Made by a program: the position numbers and the translations under genes. Source: Brachyspira hampsonii (lineage in GTDB: Bacteria; Spirochaetota; Brachyspiria; Brachyspirales; Brachyspiraceae). Taken from it: a DNA stretch of 64,000 nt. Shown here in pieces: positions 1 to 8,781 of the stretch. The stretch spans positions 310,001-374,000 of the forward strand of contig NZ_CP019914.1 of assembly GCF_002214805.1 (NCBI RefSeq), read 5' to 3'. The notes below the pieces were generated by a model, which saw nothing but the letters and a program-made list of their open reading frames with translations, ran no database searches and was not told the DNA's origin. The first letter of the stretch is position 1. Every line of letters begins with the position of its first letter.

Positions 1-1049
1 AATATTTTATAAACTTTCTTATCAACTGATTTTATTTCTATAGAATGTACCTTTGAAAACTCTTTTATAAAATTATCTATCAAAAGCGGTATATCTTCCC
101 TTCTCTCTCTAAGAGGAGGCATTTCTATTTTTATAACATTAAGTCTGTAATATAAATCCTCTCTAAACTTACCCTCTTTTATCTCCTCTGATAATTTTTT
201 ATTTGTAGCAGCAATTACTCTAATATCAACTTCAATAGGAGTATTAGAACCTACCCTTTCTATAACTCTTTCCTCTAATACCCTCAATAATTTAACTTGT
301 ACAATCTGATTAATCTCACCTATTTCATCTAAAAATATAGTGCCTTTATTAGCCGCTTCAAATCTACCGATTTTTCTGTCAATAGCCCCTGTAAAAGAAC
401 CCTTTTCATGTCCGAATAATTCGCTTTCCAAAACACCCTCTGAAAGTGCCGCACAGTTTACGGTTATATAAGGCTGTTTAGCTCTGTCTGATATTTTATG
501 AATTGCATTAGCAACTAATTCCTTACCTGTTCCGCTCTCGCCTTCTATCAATACAGTAGCTTTAGTTCTTGCCACCTGCTTTACTGCCTCATAAACTTTT
601 AATATCTTAGGACTATGCCCTATCATACCGTAAAAACTTTCATGATAATCCACTCTGCTTTCAAGAGTTTCATTAGTTTTCTTAATATTTTTACTTTCTA
701 AAGCCCTAGCTATGATAAGAAGCATTTTATCAAGATTAAAAGGCTTTGTCATAAAATCATAAGCACCAAGCCTCATCATCTCAACTGCGGTTTCAACATT
801 TCCATGCCCCGTTAATACTATAACAGGTATATGCTTATCAAAATCTAAAATATCTTTTAAAAATTCTTCTCCTGTTTTTTCAGGCATTTTTAAATCAGTT
901 ATAACTAAATCTATACCGCCCTTATAAACAATTTCTATACCCTTCTCACCGTTTTCAGCTGTTACAACTTCATAACCTTCAAATTCTAATGATTTTTTAA
1001 TACCATCTCTTATATTTTTCTCATCATCTATTACTAATATCTTAGGCAT
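1..1049 (-). CDS. Sigma-54-dependent response regulator, NtrC family (C-terminus cut by window start)
   Basis: My translation of the minus strand from the ATG at 1049 gives a receiver domain (acidic pair DD at residues 8-9, phosphoacceptor D52 in the motif TDLKMP) followed by an AAA+ sigma-54 activator domain. That domain shows Walker A GESGTGKE, the sigma-54 contact loop in the variant form GSFTGA, and Walker B-type FLDEIGE. About 349 residues are present; the end of the AAA+ domain and the expected Fis-type DNA-binding domain lie outside the window. The gene starts 3 nt after the histidine kinase stop codon, so the two form a two-component operon. Its targets cannot be told from the sequence. 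Confidence 0.95.
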   Translation of the reverse strand, partial: MPKILVIDDEKNIRDGIKKSLEFEGYEVVTAENGEKGIEIVYKGGIDLVITDLKMPEKTGEEFLKDILDFDKHIPVIVLTGHGNVETAVEMMRLGAYDFMTKPFNLDKMLLIIARALESKNIKKTNETLESRVDYHESFYGMIGHSPKILKVYEAVKQVARTKATVLIEGESGTGKELVANAIHKISDRAKQPYITVNCAALSEGVLESELFGHEKGSFTGAIDRKIGRFEAANKGTIFLDEIGEINQIVQVKLLRVLEERVIERVGSNTPIEVDIRVIAATNKKLSEEIKEGKFREDLYYRLNVIKIEMPPLRERREDIPLLIDNFIKEFSKVHSIEIKSVDKKVYKI

Positions 1050-1052
1050 AAT

Positions 1053-2234
1053 TTATAAATCCGTTTTTAAAAATTTTTGATTTTCCTGCTGTAAAGGCAG
1101 CTTTATAATAAACTCACTCCCCTTCCCATATTCGCTTTCTATAGTTACATTTCCATTATGTGCTTCTATTATGCGAACTACATTTGTAAGTCCGAGTCCT
1201 GTACCATGTCTTTTAGTGGTAAAATAAGGCTCAAATATTTTTCCAAGATCTTCTTCTTTTATTCCAATACCAGTGTCTTTTATGCTTATTACCGCATAAT
1301 TATCAATAGTTTTAAGCTTTATAAAAATCTCTTTTTTCTTATCATCTGCATTATCACCCATAGCATCTATAGCATTTTGTATTATGTTAATTAAAGACTG
1401 CTTTATGTATTTCTCATCTAATTTTAATATGAGATTATCTTTATCAAATTTTATATCAATATTAACATTATTTTTTTCTATTTCATACTTTAAAAAAGCA
1501 ACTGTAGATAAAATAACTTCATTAATATTCACATCCTCAATATTAATCTCCAATTTTCGTACAGAAAACAAAAATGAATTAATAGTCTCTTCAAGTCTGC
1601 CTATCTCTTCTTTAATAATATCAGAATACTCTTTAAAATCCTTATAGCATTGGCATTCATTATCCATATTCTTTTTTATTATCTTATCTATAAGCTGTAC
1701 ATATATAGAAATAGAACCAAGAGGATTTTTTATTTCATGAGCAACTCCTGCGGCAAGTGTTGTAAGAGAAGCTAATTGTTCTGCTCTTTTAAGTTTCTGC
1801 GTACTCTCATAAGTTTTAGTTATATCCGATGCTTTTATAAGAGTACCTATAATTCTTCCGCTGTCTCCTATAGGAAGTATATCAATTTGAAGTATTCTTT
1901 CATTATCATTATCTTTTAATAATTTAGTTTCGCTGTCATTATTATTGATAAGCTCAAATATAGTTTTTAATATATCATTAGAATTAATATATTTTGAAAT
2001 AAGTTTACCCTCAGCATTTCTGGGTATTGAAAATAGAAAGCATGCCTTTTTATTAATTCCTTGTATAATAAATCTATTATCTATTGCTATTATACCCTCT
2101 TCAAGATTCTCTATAATAACATTCTGAGAATACAAAAGAGTAGATAATCTTTGAATAACATTCTTTTTTTCATTATCAGAAACTTTATCGAAATTCTGCA
2201 AAATTTTATCAACAAATTGATTAGTTCTATTCAT
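1053..2234 (-). CDS. Soluble PAS-domain sensor histidine kinase (NtrB/AtoS type)
   Basis: 393 residues with no membrane segment, so a cytoplasmic sensor. A PAS-like region (about 35-140) precedes the dimerisation/phosphotransfer domain, where H166 sits in the motif AHEIKNPLG. The C-terminal HATPase domain has the N box (QNAIDAMG), the G1 box DTGIGI, the F box FEPYFTTK and the G2 box GTGLGL. It probably phosphorylates D52 of the sigma-54 activator encoded 3 nt downstream. The input signal is unknown; the lack of transmembrane segments favours an internal metabolic cue. It lies 50 nt downstream of tldE and may be partly co-transcribed with that operon. Confidence 0.93.
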   Translation of the reverse strand: MNRTNQFVDKILQNFDKVSDNEKKNVIQRLSTLLYSQNVIIENLEEGIIAIDNRFIIQGINKKACFLFSIPRNAEGKLISKYINSNDILKTIFELINNNDSETKLLKDNDNERILQIDILPIGDSGRIIGTLIKASDITKTYESTQKLKRAEQLASLTTLAAGVAHEIKNPLGSISIYVQLIDKIIKKNMDNECQCYKDFKEYSDIIKEEIGRLEETINSFLFSVRKLEINIEDVNINEVILSTVAFLKYEIEKNNVNIDIKFDKDNLILKLDEKYIKQSLINIIQNAIDAMGDNADDKKKEIFIKLKTIDNYAVISIKDTGIGIKEEDLGKIFEPYFTTKRHGTGLGLTNVVRIIEAHNGNVTIESEYGKGSEFIIKLPLQQENQKFLKTDL

Positions 2235-2284
2235 TTTATAGAGTATATTAAAAATAAAAAAAACTTCAATACTATAAATTAAAA

Positions 2285-3649
2285 TTATGAAGCAAATGAC
2301 AGTTCTTTAATCAAAGCACTAGGTGCATATATAGATGAATGATTATAATCCGTATCATTGGCAAGCATCTCTACATTGCTCAAAAGCTCTAATATATTGC
2401 CTGAAACAATGAAAGGACTTGCCGTATAAGATAATTTACCATTTTCTATTTTTATGCCTTCGGCCTGTAAAGAAAAATCTCCGCTTATAGCATTAACTCC
2501 TGCATGAGTTCCTGTCAAAGAATTAACTAATACTCCATTTTGAATTTGAGAAATAAGTTCTTCCTGAGTATTATTGCCATTCTCCAAAATAAAATTATGA
2601 CATGATATTCCTATTGAAGTTTTAAATCCTCTTGAAGCATGAGAAGTTGTTTTTACTCCGTCTTTCTTAGCGGTATAATTATTGTATAAATAACTATTTA
2701 AAACCCCGTTAGTTATTATATTTAAATCCTTAGTTTTAGAGCCTTCTCCGTCAAAATTTGTATTTGCCAAACCTCTCTCATACAAAGGAATATCTTTAAT
2801 ATTTATAATATCGCTTGCTATTTTTTGATTTAATTTACCCTGAAGAAGAGATAGTTTTTTCTGAACTGCCTCAGAAGAAAATAAGCCTAAATAAGAACCT
2901 ATAATTGTTCTCATAGCTTTATTTGTAAATACAGTTTTATATTTTCCGCTTTCTATAGGTTTTGCAGATAATTTGTTTACTGCATTATCAACTATATTCT
3001 TTGCAAAAACATCAATATCAAAAACAGTATTCATTGAATAATAAACATCAAAAAAAGTTTTTACTGTATTGCTTTCCTTCGCTATTACTTCGCCGTAGTA
3101 TGATATACTGTTTTTCTTCTCTTCTTTACATATACCATTACTATTTATTATACATTTAGTAAAATTATATCTTGCTAATCCTGCAGAAGGAACATTAACA
3201 ATTCTATTATCTATAGAATATAATTTATCTTCTATAGATAATGAAATTTCTTTAAGTTTATCATTGGATAAATTAACTATATCATTATTAATCATATCAT
3301 AACTTTTTTCATCTTCATCTTTATCTATAAGTTTATTATATTCTTTTTCAGAATCAGCATACTGCAATGAAGTTTTTGCATTATTAATAAGAGCATCTAT
3401 ATTTATATTAGAACTTATCTTCTCTGTAAAACTTATTCCAACTTTTCCATCTTTAATCAATCTTAATCCTATACCTCCGGATTCGGCATAGGTATATTTG
3501 TCTAAATCTTTTTCTCTTACGGAAAACTCTTCTTCTCCGCTTACTGACATATAAATTTCTATTTCATCAATATCTTTTGCCTTATTTTTTATATCATTAT
3601 ATATTTCTTTTATTCTATCCATTCTATTCATAAAACTATTTTCTGACAT
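2285..3649 (-). CDS. tldE: TldE/PmbA-family metalloprotease-like subunit
   Basis: 454 residues of the PmbA/TldE family. Like family members, it lacks the zinc-binding HExxxH motif present in its partner TldD. In characterised systems TldD and TldE form a heterodimeric protease that processes peptides such as microcins and degrades unfolded small proteins; TldE shapes the chamber. The start codon directly follows the tldD stop with no spacer, and the ribosome binding site is formed by the last sense codons of tldD (GGA GGA AGA TAA ATG). This implies translational coupling and roughly equal amounts of the two subunits. Confidence 0.93.
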   Translation of the reverse strand: MSENSFMNRMDRIKEIYNDIKNKAKDIDEIEIYMSVSGEEEFSVREKDLDKYTYAESGGIGLRLIKDGKVGISFTEKISSNINIDALINNAKTSLQYADSEKEYNKLIDKDEDEKSYDMINNDIVNLSNDKLKEISLSIEDKLYSIDNRIVNVPSAGLARYNFTKCIINSNGICKEEKKNSISYYGEVIAKESNTVKTFFDVYYSMNTVFDIDVFAKNIVDNAVNKLSAKPIESGKYKTVFTNKAMRTIIGSYLGLFSSEAVQKKLSLLQGKLNQKIASDIINIKDIPLYERGLANTNFDGEGSKTKDLNIITNGVLNSYLYNNYTAKKDGVKTTSHASRGFKTSIGISCHNFILENGNNTQEELISQIQNGVLVNSLTGTHAGVNAISGDFSLQAEGIKIENGKLSYTASPFIVSGNILELLSNVEMLANDTDYNHSSIYAPSALIKELSFAS

Positions 3650-5038
3650 TTATCTTCCTCCCACAGTAAGCTCTTTAACTTTAATAGCCGGCTGTCCCAC
3701 AGTAGTAGGCACAGATCCTGAAATACTTCCGCATATACCATCAGCTAATTCTAAATTTGATGAAACAGCTTCTATATTCATAAGAGTTTCGTCTCCTCGT
3801 CCTATAAGCGTAGCACCTCTTACGGCTTCAGTAATTTTACCATTCTCTATCAAATAACCTTCAGAAACAGCAAAGTTATAATCTGTTGTAGCAGGATCCA
3901 CTGAACCGCCGCCCATTTTTTTAGCATAAAGTCCATACTCTATTCCTGATATAAGCTCATCAAAACTCGAATTACCTTTATCTATAAATGTATTTCTCAT
4001 TCTTGAAGTAGGAGGATATTTATAATTTTCCCTCCTAGCACTTCCTGTTATTTTCTGATTCATCTTCATAGAACCAAGCTCATCAACCAAATAGCTTTTT
4101 AATATACCTTTCTCTATTAAAACTGTTCTTTGTGCCTCATTACCTTCATCATCAATATTGTAGCTGCCCCAAGCATTTTTTATAGTTCCGTCATCTACTG
4201 CGGTAACAACATCTGAAGCAATTTTCTCACCTAATTTATTGCAGAATACGCTGGCATTATCAGCAACAGATGTAGCCTCTAAAGCATGTCCGCAAGCCTC
4301 ATGGAATATTACACCGCCGAATGCATTATCTATTACAACAGGATATTTTCCGGATTTAGGATATTTAGAATTAAGCATCTTTATAGCAGAATTTGCTATT
4401 TCTACTGCCATATCTTCCAAATTAATATCCTTTATAACTTGAAATCCGTCTAATGCTCCTTTTGTTCTGCGGGCTGTCTGAGTGTTTGCTCCGTCGCTAG
4501 CCATAGCCATCATAACAAGTCTTATATATGTTTGAGAATCTTCTTTTAATATTCCATTGCTTGCACATACTAAAATATTTCTTTGCTTTTCTGAGTACAT
4601 CGCATTCACTTGTTTTATTTTATCTGATACTCCTCTTGATGTTTTATCCAAATATGAAAGCACTTCTATCTTTTCATTGAAATTTACATCGAAAGGATTT
4701 ATATGCAATGGGTGATTATCTTTTTCTTTTGACTGAATAAAGTCTTTAACTATATACTTCTTATCATTTACAATAGAAGAAGCCGATTTTGCCAAATTAA
4801 TTAAACTGTCATTACTTGTATCATTAGAATACAAATATATTGTTTTTTTATTAACTATAATCCTTAATCCGACACCATAATTGTTTCCAAGACTCATATC
4901 ATCAACTTTTGAATCTAAATAACTTATTGAATTGACTTTAGTATCTTCAAAAAATAAATCAGCATAATCTCCGCCATTTTTTAAAGCCTCTTCCAACACC
5001 GTATGCAAAAAATTTTCATCAAAATTAAAATATTTCAT
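3650..5038 (-). CDS. tldD: TldD zinc metalloprotease
   Basis: 462 residues, normal length for TldD. The catalytic zinc motif HEACGH is at residues 246-251 (HExxxH). Conserved C-terminal segments include GGGSVDPATTDYNF and a glycine-rich end. TldD works as a heterodimer with TldE, which is encoded immediately downstream. The start abuts the stop of the upstream flavoprotein gene, whose final codons supply the Shine-Dalgarno sequence (AAAGGAGAATAAATG), so all three genes look like one coupled operon. The physiological peptide substrate cannot be inferred here; no microcin-like precursor gene is visible nearby. Confidence 0.95.
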   Translation of the reverse strand: MKYFNFDENFLHTVLEEALKNGGDYADLFFEDTKVNSISYLDSKVDDMSLGNNYGVGLRIIVNKKTIYLYSNDTSNDSLINLAKSASSIVNDKKYIVKDFIQSKEKDNHPLHINPFDVNFNEKIEVLSYLDKTSRGVSDKIKQVNAMYSEKQRNILVCASNGILKEDSQTYIRLVMMAMASDGANTQTARRTKGALDGFQVIKDINLEDMAVEIANSAIKMLNSKYPKSGKYPVVIDNAFGGVIFHEACGHALEATSVADNASVFCNKLGEKIASDVVTAVDDGTIKNAWGSYNIDDEGNEAQRTVLIEKGILKSYLVDELGSMKMNQKITGSARRENYKYPPTSRMRNTFIDKGNSSFDELISGIEYGLYAKKMGGGSVDPATTDYNFAVSEGYLIENGKITEAVRGATLIGRGDETLMNIEAVSSNLELADGICGSISGSVPTTVGQPAIKVKELTVGGR

Positions 5039-5533
5039 TTATTCTCCTTTATTGATTACTAGCTCTATAGCCTCTTTTCCTGTCATATATTCTATTTGAA
5101 GCTCTAGAATATAAAAAGCATCGTACTCTTTATCAATTATATTATTCCTGTTTAATTCACTATCATTGGGATAATATTTCATTGCAAGTTTTTCAATAGC
5201 TTTTCTTTTTTTATTATCATATTCAATTATAAAAGCTTTACCAAAAATAATAACACTTCTATAATAAGTTGTATATTCTTTAGGTTTTATATCATCTTTT
5301 TCTATGACGCAAAAAGAAACTTTATTATTATTTTTTAAAGCATCTAATTTATATCCGCTTTTAGCTATATGAAAAAATATTTTATTATCATCATATACAT
5401 AACTTAAAGGAACAGCATAAGGATAATCATCATCTCCTGATACAGCTAATACTCCGGAACTGCATTTTTCTAATATTGAAATGCTTTGTGAATTTGATAA
5501 TAACTGATTTTTCCTTCTCATCTCTCTAAACAT
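5039..5533 (-). CDS. Pyridoxamine 5'-phosphate oxidase-like flavoprotein (NimA family)
   Basis: Split-barrel FMN-binding protein resembling nitroimidazole-resistance (Nim) and PNPOx-like proteins: MRRKNQLLS at the start, then YPYAVPLSYVYDDN, FHIAKSGYKLDALK and FCVIEKDD. The longest open frame begins at 5569, but its first 12 codons form a hydrophobic stretch that does not fit the family. I prefer the ATG at 5533; the ATG at 5524 (MRRKN) is also possible. It is the first gene of the operon with tldD and tldE. Members bind FMN or haem and may reduce nitro compounds or simply scavenge; the substrate is unknown. Confidence 0.85.
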   Translation of the reverse strand: MFREMRRKNQLLSNSQSISILEKCSSGVLAVSGDDDYPYAVPLSYVYDDNKIFFHIAKSGYKLDALKNNNKVSFCVIEKDDIKPKEYTTYYRSVIIFGKAFIIEYDNKKRKAIEKLAMKYYPNDSELNRNNIIDKEYDAFYILELQIEYMTGKEAIELVINKGE

Positions 5534-5570
5534 ACTCAATATTATATATATTAATAAAAAAATAATCAAA

Positions 5571-5604
5571 TTGACAAGTATTTTATTATCATATAATATA
5601 TAAT
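5571..5604 (+). promoter_or_regulatory. Predicted sigma-70 promoter for yjbQ
   Basis: A perfect TTGACA at 5571-5576 is followed by TATAAT at 5592-5597 (15-nt spacer). The overlapping AT repeat also offers TAATAT with a 17-nt spacer. It lies about 30-60 nt before the yjbQ start, in the divergent gap to the nim-like gene. Confidence 0.5.
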
Positions 5605-5628
5605 ATAAACAATAAAAAGGATATTATA

Positions 5629-6024
5629 ATGCATACCATTAATGTAAAAACTAAAGCAAGATTCGATATAATTGATATTACAAGCGAAGTTCAAAAATGC
5701 GTATATGATGAAAATATAGAAAACGGAATAGCTGTTATATTTGTACCGCATACAACTGCAGCTGTCGGAATAAATGAAAATGCTGATCCTGATGTTATTT
5801 TTGATATGAAGAATGCTTTTAATAAATTAGTACCTCAGCATGACAATTATGAACATAGTGAAGGTAATTCACAGGCTCATGTATTATCATCTTTAGTGGC
5901 TCCTAGTTTAACTGTAATAATAGAAAATAAAAAAATAGTATTGGGTACTTGGCAGGATATATACTTTTTTGAATTTGACGGAGCAAGAAACAGAAAAGTA
6001 TATGTGCAGATTATATCAAAATAA
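5629..6024 (+). CDS. yjbQ: YjbQ/UPF0047 family protein (secondary thiamine-phosphate synthase-like)
   Basis: 131 residues, the usual family length. Signature stretches are FVPHTTAAVGINENADPDV, PQHDNYEHSEGNSQAH and LGTWQDIYFFEFDGARNR; the conserved histidines and acidic residues are those expected at the family's metal site. The E. coli homologue has weak thiamine-phosphate synthase activity, but the real role remains unsettled. The start is set by a good ribosome binding site (AAAAGGATATTATAATG). The gene is monocistronic between a divergent operon and galM. Confidence 0.92.
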   Translation: MHTINVKTKARFDIIDITSEVQKCVYDENIENGIAVIFVPHTTAAVGINENADPDVIFDMKNAFNKLVPQHDNYEHSEGNSQAHVLSSLVAPSLTVIIENKKIVLGTWQDIYFFEFDGARNRKVYVQIISK

Positions 6025-6192
6025 AAAATACATAATACTATATATTTTATTCATCTCTAGTATTTTGGGATTTACTAGTAAAAAATTTTCTTTTTATAAA
6101 TTTAGCAATTGAACCAATTAGCTCTATTATTATTCACATATTTACTCCATAAGTTTAAATATTTACTTTATAGTATATAAATATAAAAGAAA

Positions 6193-6220
6193 TTGTCAAT
6201 ATACCATATATATGTATAAT
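6193..6220 (+). promoter_or_regulatory. Predicted promoter for galM
   Basis: TTGTCA at 6193-6198, a 16-nt spacer ending in TATG, and a perfect TATAAT at 6215-6220 (extended -10 form). It is about 80 nt upstream of the chosen galM start. The rest of the 281-bp gap between yjbQ and galM is plain AT-rich sequence apart from a small hairpin (CTAGTA/TACTAG, 6057-6078). Confidence 0.55.
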
Positions 6221-6305
6221 TAAATAGTTGATTTTGAAAATATTTTATATAAAAAAAATAAAAATGATGTATAATATAAAAATAAATTATTATAAGGATA
6301 TTATT

Positions 6306-7310
6306 ATGTTCAAATCAAAAAAAGAAGATTTTGGAAAAAATTCTTATATCTACACATTAGAAAATAATAATGGATTAAAAGTAAAATTGGCAGAAGTAGG
6401 AGCAACTATAACAGGAATATTCTTCAAAGATAAAGATGGAAAAGAAGTAGAAGTGGCATTTGGTTCTGACGATATAGAGTTTTATACTGATAAGGCTAAA
6501 AACGGACATATGGGAGCTACTGTAGGAAGAGTTGCAGGAAGAACTATCGGATCTAAATTTACAATAGATGATAAAGAATATAATATAACCCCAAATAAAG
6601 CCCCAGATCATACTCATGGAGGAATTAACGGACTTTCATATGTAATGTACAAATCCATACAGAAAAAAGACAATGAAGTATTATTTTCTTATGTATCTAA
6701 AGACGGCGAAGAGGGATATCCGGGAAACCTTAATTTAATAGTAAAATACAGCATTACAGATGAAAATGAAATAATAATAGACTACATTGCAACTACTGAT
6801 AAAGCAACTCCTTTAAATATAATGAATCATTCATATTTTAATTTAAATGGAGGAGGAAATATTAAAGATCATGAAATATTTATAGATGCAAAATATTATC
6901 TCGCTGATGAAAATGGTATAACTTCAGGAGAAATATTAAAAACCAAAAATACTCCTTATGATTTCACTTCATTAAAAAAAGTTGATGAAATAATAAAGGC
7001 AAAAGACGGATGTGATAATTGCTTTATTTTTGATGATAATAATATAAATAAACAAAGAGTAAAAATATTATCAAGAAAAACAAATATAGCTTTGGAAGTA
7101 TTTACTACTCAGCCTTCTGTATTATTCTATACAGCTAATTATTTGAATAACTTAAAAGTAAGAAATCAAATATTAAATAAACATGAAGCATTTTGTTTAG
7201 AAACTCAATATTTATCATGTTCTTTGAACTTTAATCATTTCCCAAGTATTATACTTTATCCTGACAGAGAATATAATCATAGAACAATATATAAATTTAG
7301 TTTAATATAA
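6306..7310 (+). CDS. galM: Aldose 1-epimerase (galactose mutarotase)
   Basis: 334 residues from the ATG at 6306. An in-frame ATG at 6228 exists, but its 26 extra residues are not family-like, whereas 6306 has a proper ribosome binding site (ATAAGGATATTATTATG). Galactose mutarotase motifs are clear: the substrate and catalytic histidines in DHTHGGINGLS and NIMNHSYFNLNGGG, and the catalytic glutamate in FCLETQYLS near the C-terminus. It interconverts the alpha and beta anomers of aldohexoses in the cytoplasm, feeding sugar catabolism. No other Leloir pathway gene is adjacent. A bidirectional terminator follows directly. Confidence 0.95.
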   Translation: MFKSKKEDFGKNSYIYTLENNNGLKVKLAEVGATITGIFFKDKDGKEVEVAFGSDDIEFYTDKAKNGHMGATVGRVAGRTIGSKFTIDDKEYNITPNKAPDHTHGGINGLSYVMYKSIQKKDNEVLFSYVSKDGEEGYPGNLNLIVKYSITDENEIIIDYIATTDKATPLNIMNHSYFNLNGGGNIKDHEIFIDAKYYLADENGITSGEILKTKNTPYDFTSLKKVDEIIKAKDGCDNCFIFDDNNINKQRVKILSRKTNIALEVFTTQPSVLFYTANYLNNLKVRNQILNKHEAFCLETQYLSCSLNFNHFPSIILYPDREYNHRTIYKFSLI

Positions 7311-7315
7311 TAAAA

Positions 7316-7349
7316 AATGAGGGCAATATAAAAAAATAAAGCCCTCATT
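7316..7349. terminator. Bidirectional rho-independent terminator (galM / outer membrane protein operon)
   Basis: Perfect 9-bp stem AATGAGGGC (7316-7324) / GCCCTCATT (7341-7349) with a 16-nt loop. A T-rich tract follows on plus and an A-run precedes, so it can serve both convergent genes. Confidence 0.85.
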
Positions 7350-7364
7350 ATTTTTTATAAACAA

Positions 7365-8042
7365 TTATCTATTTAAGAAATAAAGTCCCAACTGAAAACC
7401 TATATCAAATGAAGCTAAAGAATCCTGATTAATTGTAAAATCTTTGAATATTCCATTTTTATCTATATCAATCGGGAAATCATAATTAGCATATACTCCG
7501 AATGACATCATAAATTTCCTGCTGAATCTAACAAGAAAATCCGCAGAAACTCTTATATATGGTATATATGAAGCAGTAAAAGCATCCTTTATATCCCCAA
7601 AATCTAATGAATATCTATCCCTGCTGAATTCAACTCCCTCTTTAGAATATTGTAAATGTAATGGTATTTTAATTCCTCCGCCTGCCCCTATAGAAAAGAA
7701 ACCTATATTAAATCTAGGAAATAATCCTATAGATAAACTTCCGAAATTATAATTTTCTAATACCCTTTTACCATTTATATTATATTTAATTTCATATCTA
7801 TCCTTACTGTATCCTATATCAAATAGTAAAACTGCAGATAACAAATCATCGTATCCCCAAAATATTCCGGGCTGCAAAGAAAAAGAATTATCAAAATCCC
7901 TGAAATCTGATGTAAATACTTTGCTTCTGTCAGTAGTGGCACTGCTTCCTCCAACACGGCCTATAAAACCAACCACAAAATCGGCAGAATAAAGAGCATT
8001 AAAAGATAATAATAAAACTAATAGTATAAAAATTCTTTTCAT
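7365..8042 (-). CDS. Small outer membrane beta-barrel-like protein, paralogue 1
   Basis: 225 residues with a Sec signal peptide (MKRIFILLVLLLSFNALYSA, cleavage predicted after YSA). The mature part alternates hydrophobic and polar residues, is rich in Gly, Tyr and Phe, and has short turns, as in 8-10-stranded barrels. It is clearly paralogous to the upstream gene: both share FRDFD, NGKRV-EN and IGAGGG-KIP in the same order. The ribosome binding site (TAGGAGTTATTATG) overlaps the upstream stop codon, so the two are co-translated. The function is unknown; no enzymatic motif is seen. Confidence 0.85.
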   Translation of the reverse strand: MKRIFILLVLLLSFNALYSADFVVGFIGRVGGSSATTDRSKVFTSDFRDFDNSFSLQPGIFWGYDDLLSAVLLFDIGYSKDRYEIKYNINGKRVLENYNFGSLSIGLFPRFNIGFFSIGAGGGIKIPLHLQYSKEGVEFSRDRYSLDFGDIKDAFTASYIPYIRVSADFLVRFSRKFMMSFGVYANYDFPIDIDKNGIFKDFTINQDSLASFDIGFQLGLYFLNR

Positions 8043-8050
8043 AATAACTC

Positions 8051-8734
8051 CTAATAATCTCTGTCAAAATTAATATTAAGATAATATCCAAATTGAATTC
8101 CTATATCAAAAGCACTTATAGAATCTTTATTAACAAATACATCGCTCATATAATTATTATGCTGGAAGTACAGAGGAAAATCATAATTAGCATATACTCC
8201 AATAAGTAAATAATTAAATATAGTAAAATCAATAGAAAATCTTAGATATGGTATAACGGCACTTTCAAATATATCATTCAAATCACCGAAAGAAAATCTA
8301 TACCTTCCTCCAATATTATATCCGTTCACCCTATATGTAGCCATTCCCGGAATTTTAGCACCTCCGCCTGCTCCTATTGATAAAAATGCAAAATTAAATC
8401 TTGCATATCCTCCTATCAAAAAACTATCAAATTGATAATTTTCCGTTACCCTCTTTCCATTTATAGTATATCTGAAATCATAAGAATCATGATAATATCC
8501 TAAATCAAGAAGTACGGAAAAAGACATAGAAGATCCTATATCCTGATTAATACCTATTGAAAATGAAAATCCTGTGTCAAAATCTCTGAAACCAGATGGA
8601 AATATTTTTGATGCATTTGTATTAGCTCCGCTTAAACCAAACTGACTTATAAATCCAACTGATAAATTTACCGCTTTTAAGTTAAAAGATATAACAAGAA
8701 TCAAAATAATTGTTAAAAATACTCTATTTTTCAA
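8051..8734 (-). CDS. Small outer membrane beta-barrel-like protein, paralogue 2 (TTG start)
   Basis: About 228 residues. The longest open frame starts at an ATG at 8761 without a ribosome binding site. The TTG at 8734 is preceded by GGAGATAAA and yields a clean signal peptide (MKNRVFLTIILILVISFN, then LKA), so I choose it. The mature protein shares the block order of its downstream paralogue (FRDFDTGFSFSIG, YTINGKRVTENYQF, LSIGAGGGAKIPG). It is probably an outer membrane barrel of unknown role, in an operon with the next gene 8 nt downstream. Confidence 0.82.
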   Translation of the reverse strand: MKNRVFLTIILILVISFNLKAVNLSVGFISQFGLSGANTNASKIFPSGFRDFDTGFSFSIGINQDIGSSMSFSVLLDLGYYHDSYDFRYTINGKRVTENYQFDSFLIGGYARFNFAFLSIGAGGGAKIPGMATYRVNGYNIGGRYRFSFGDLNDIFESAVIPYLRFSIDFTIFNYLLIGVYANYDFPLYFQHNNYMSDVFVNKDSISAFDIGIQFGYYLNINFDRDY

Positions 8735-8781
8735 TTTATCTCCTATTGTACTATCATACATATATATAGTATAGCAAAATA

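Noticed and set aside
5566-5751. Minus-strand frame of 61 codons over the yjbQ 5' end
   Set aside because: Low-complexity Tyr/Ile-rich translation antisense to yjbQ, which is clearly real.
6057-6078. CTAGTA/TACTAG hairpin as the terminator of yjbQ
   Set aside because: The 6-bp AT-rich stem is weak and the T-run is displaced; it is not distinguishable from chance.
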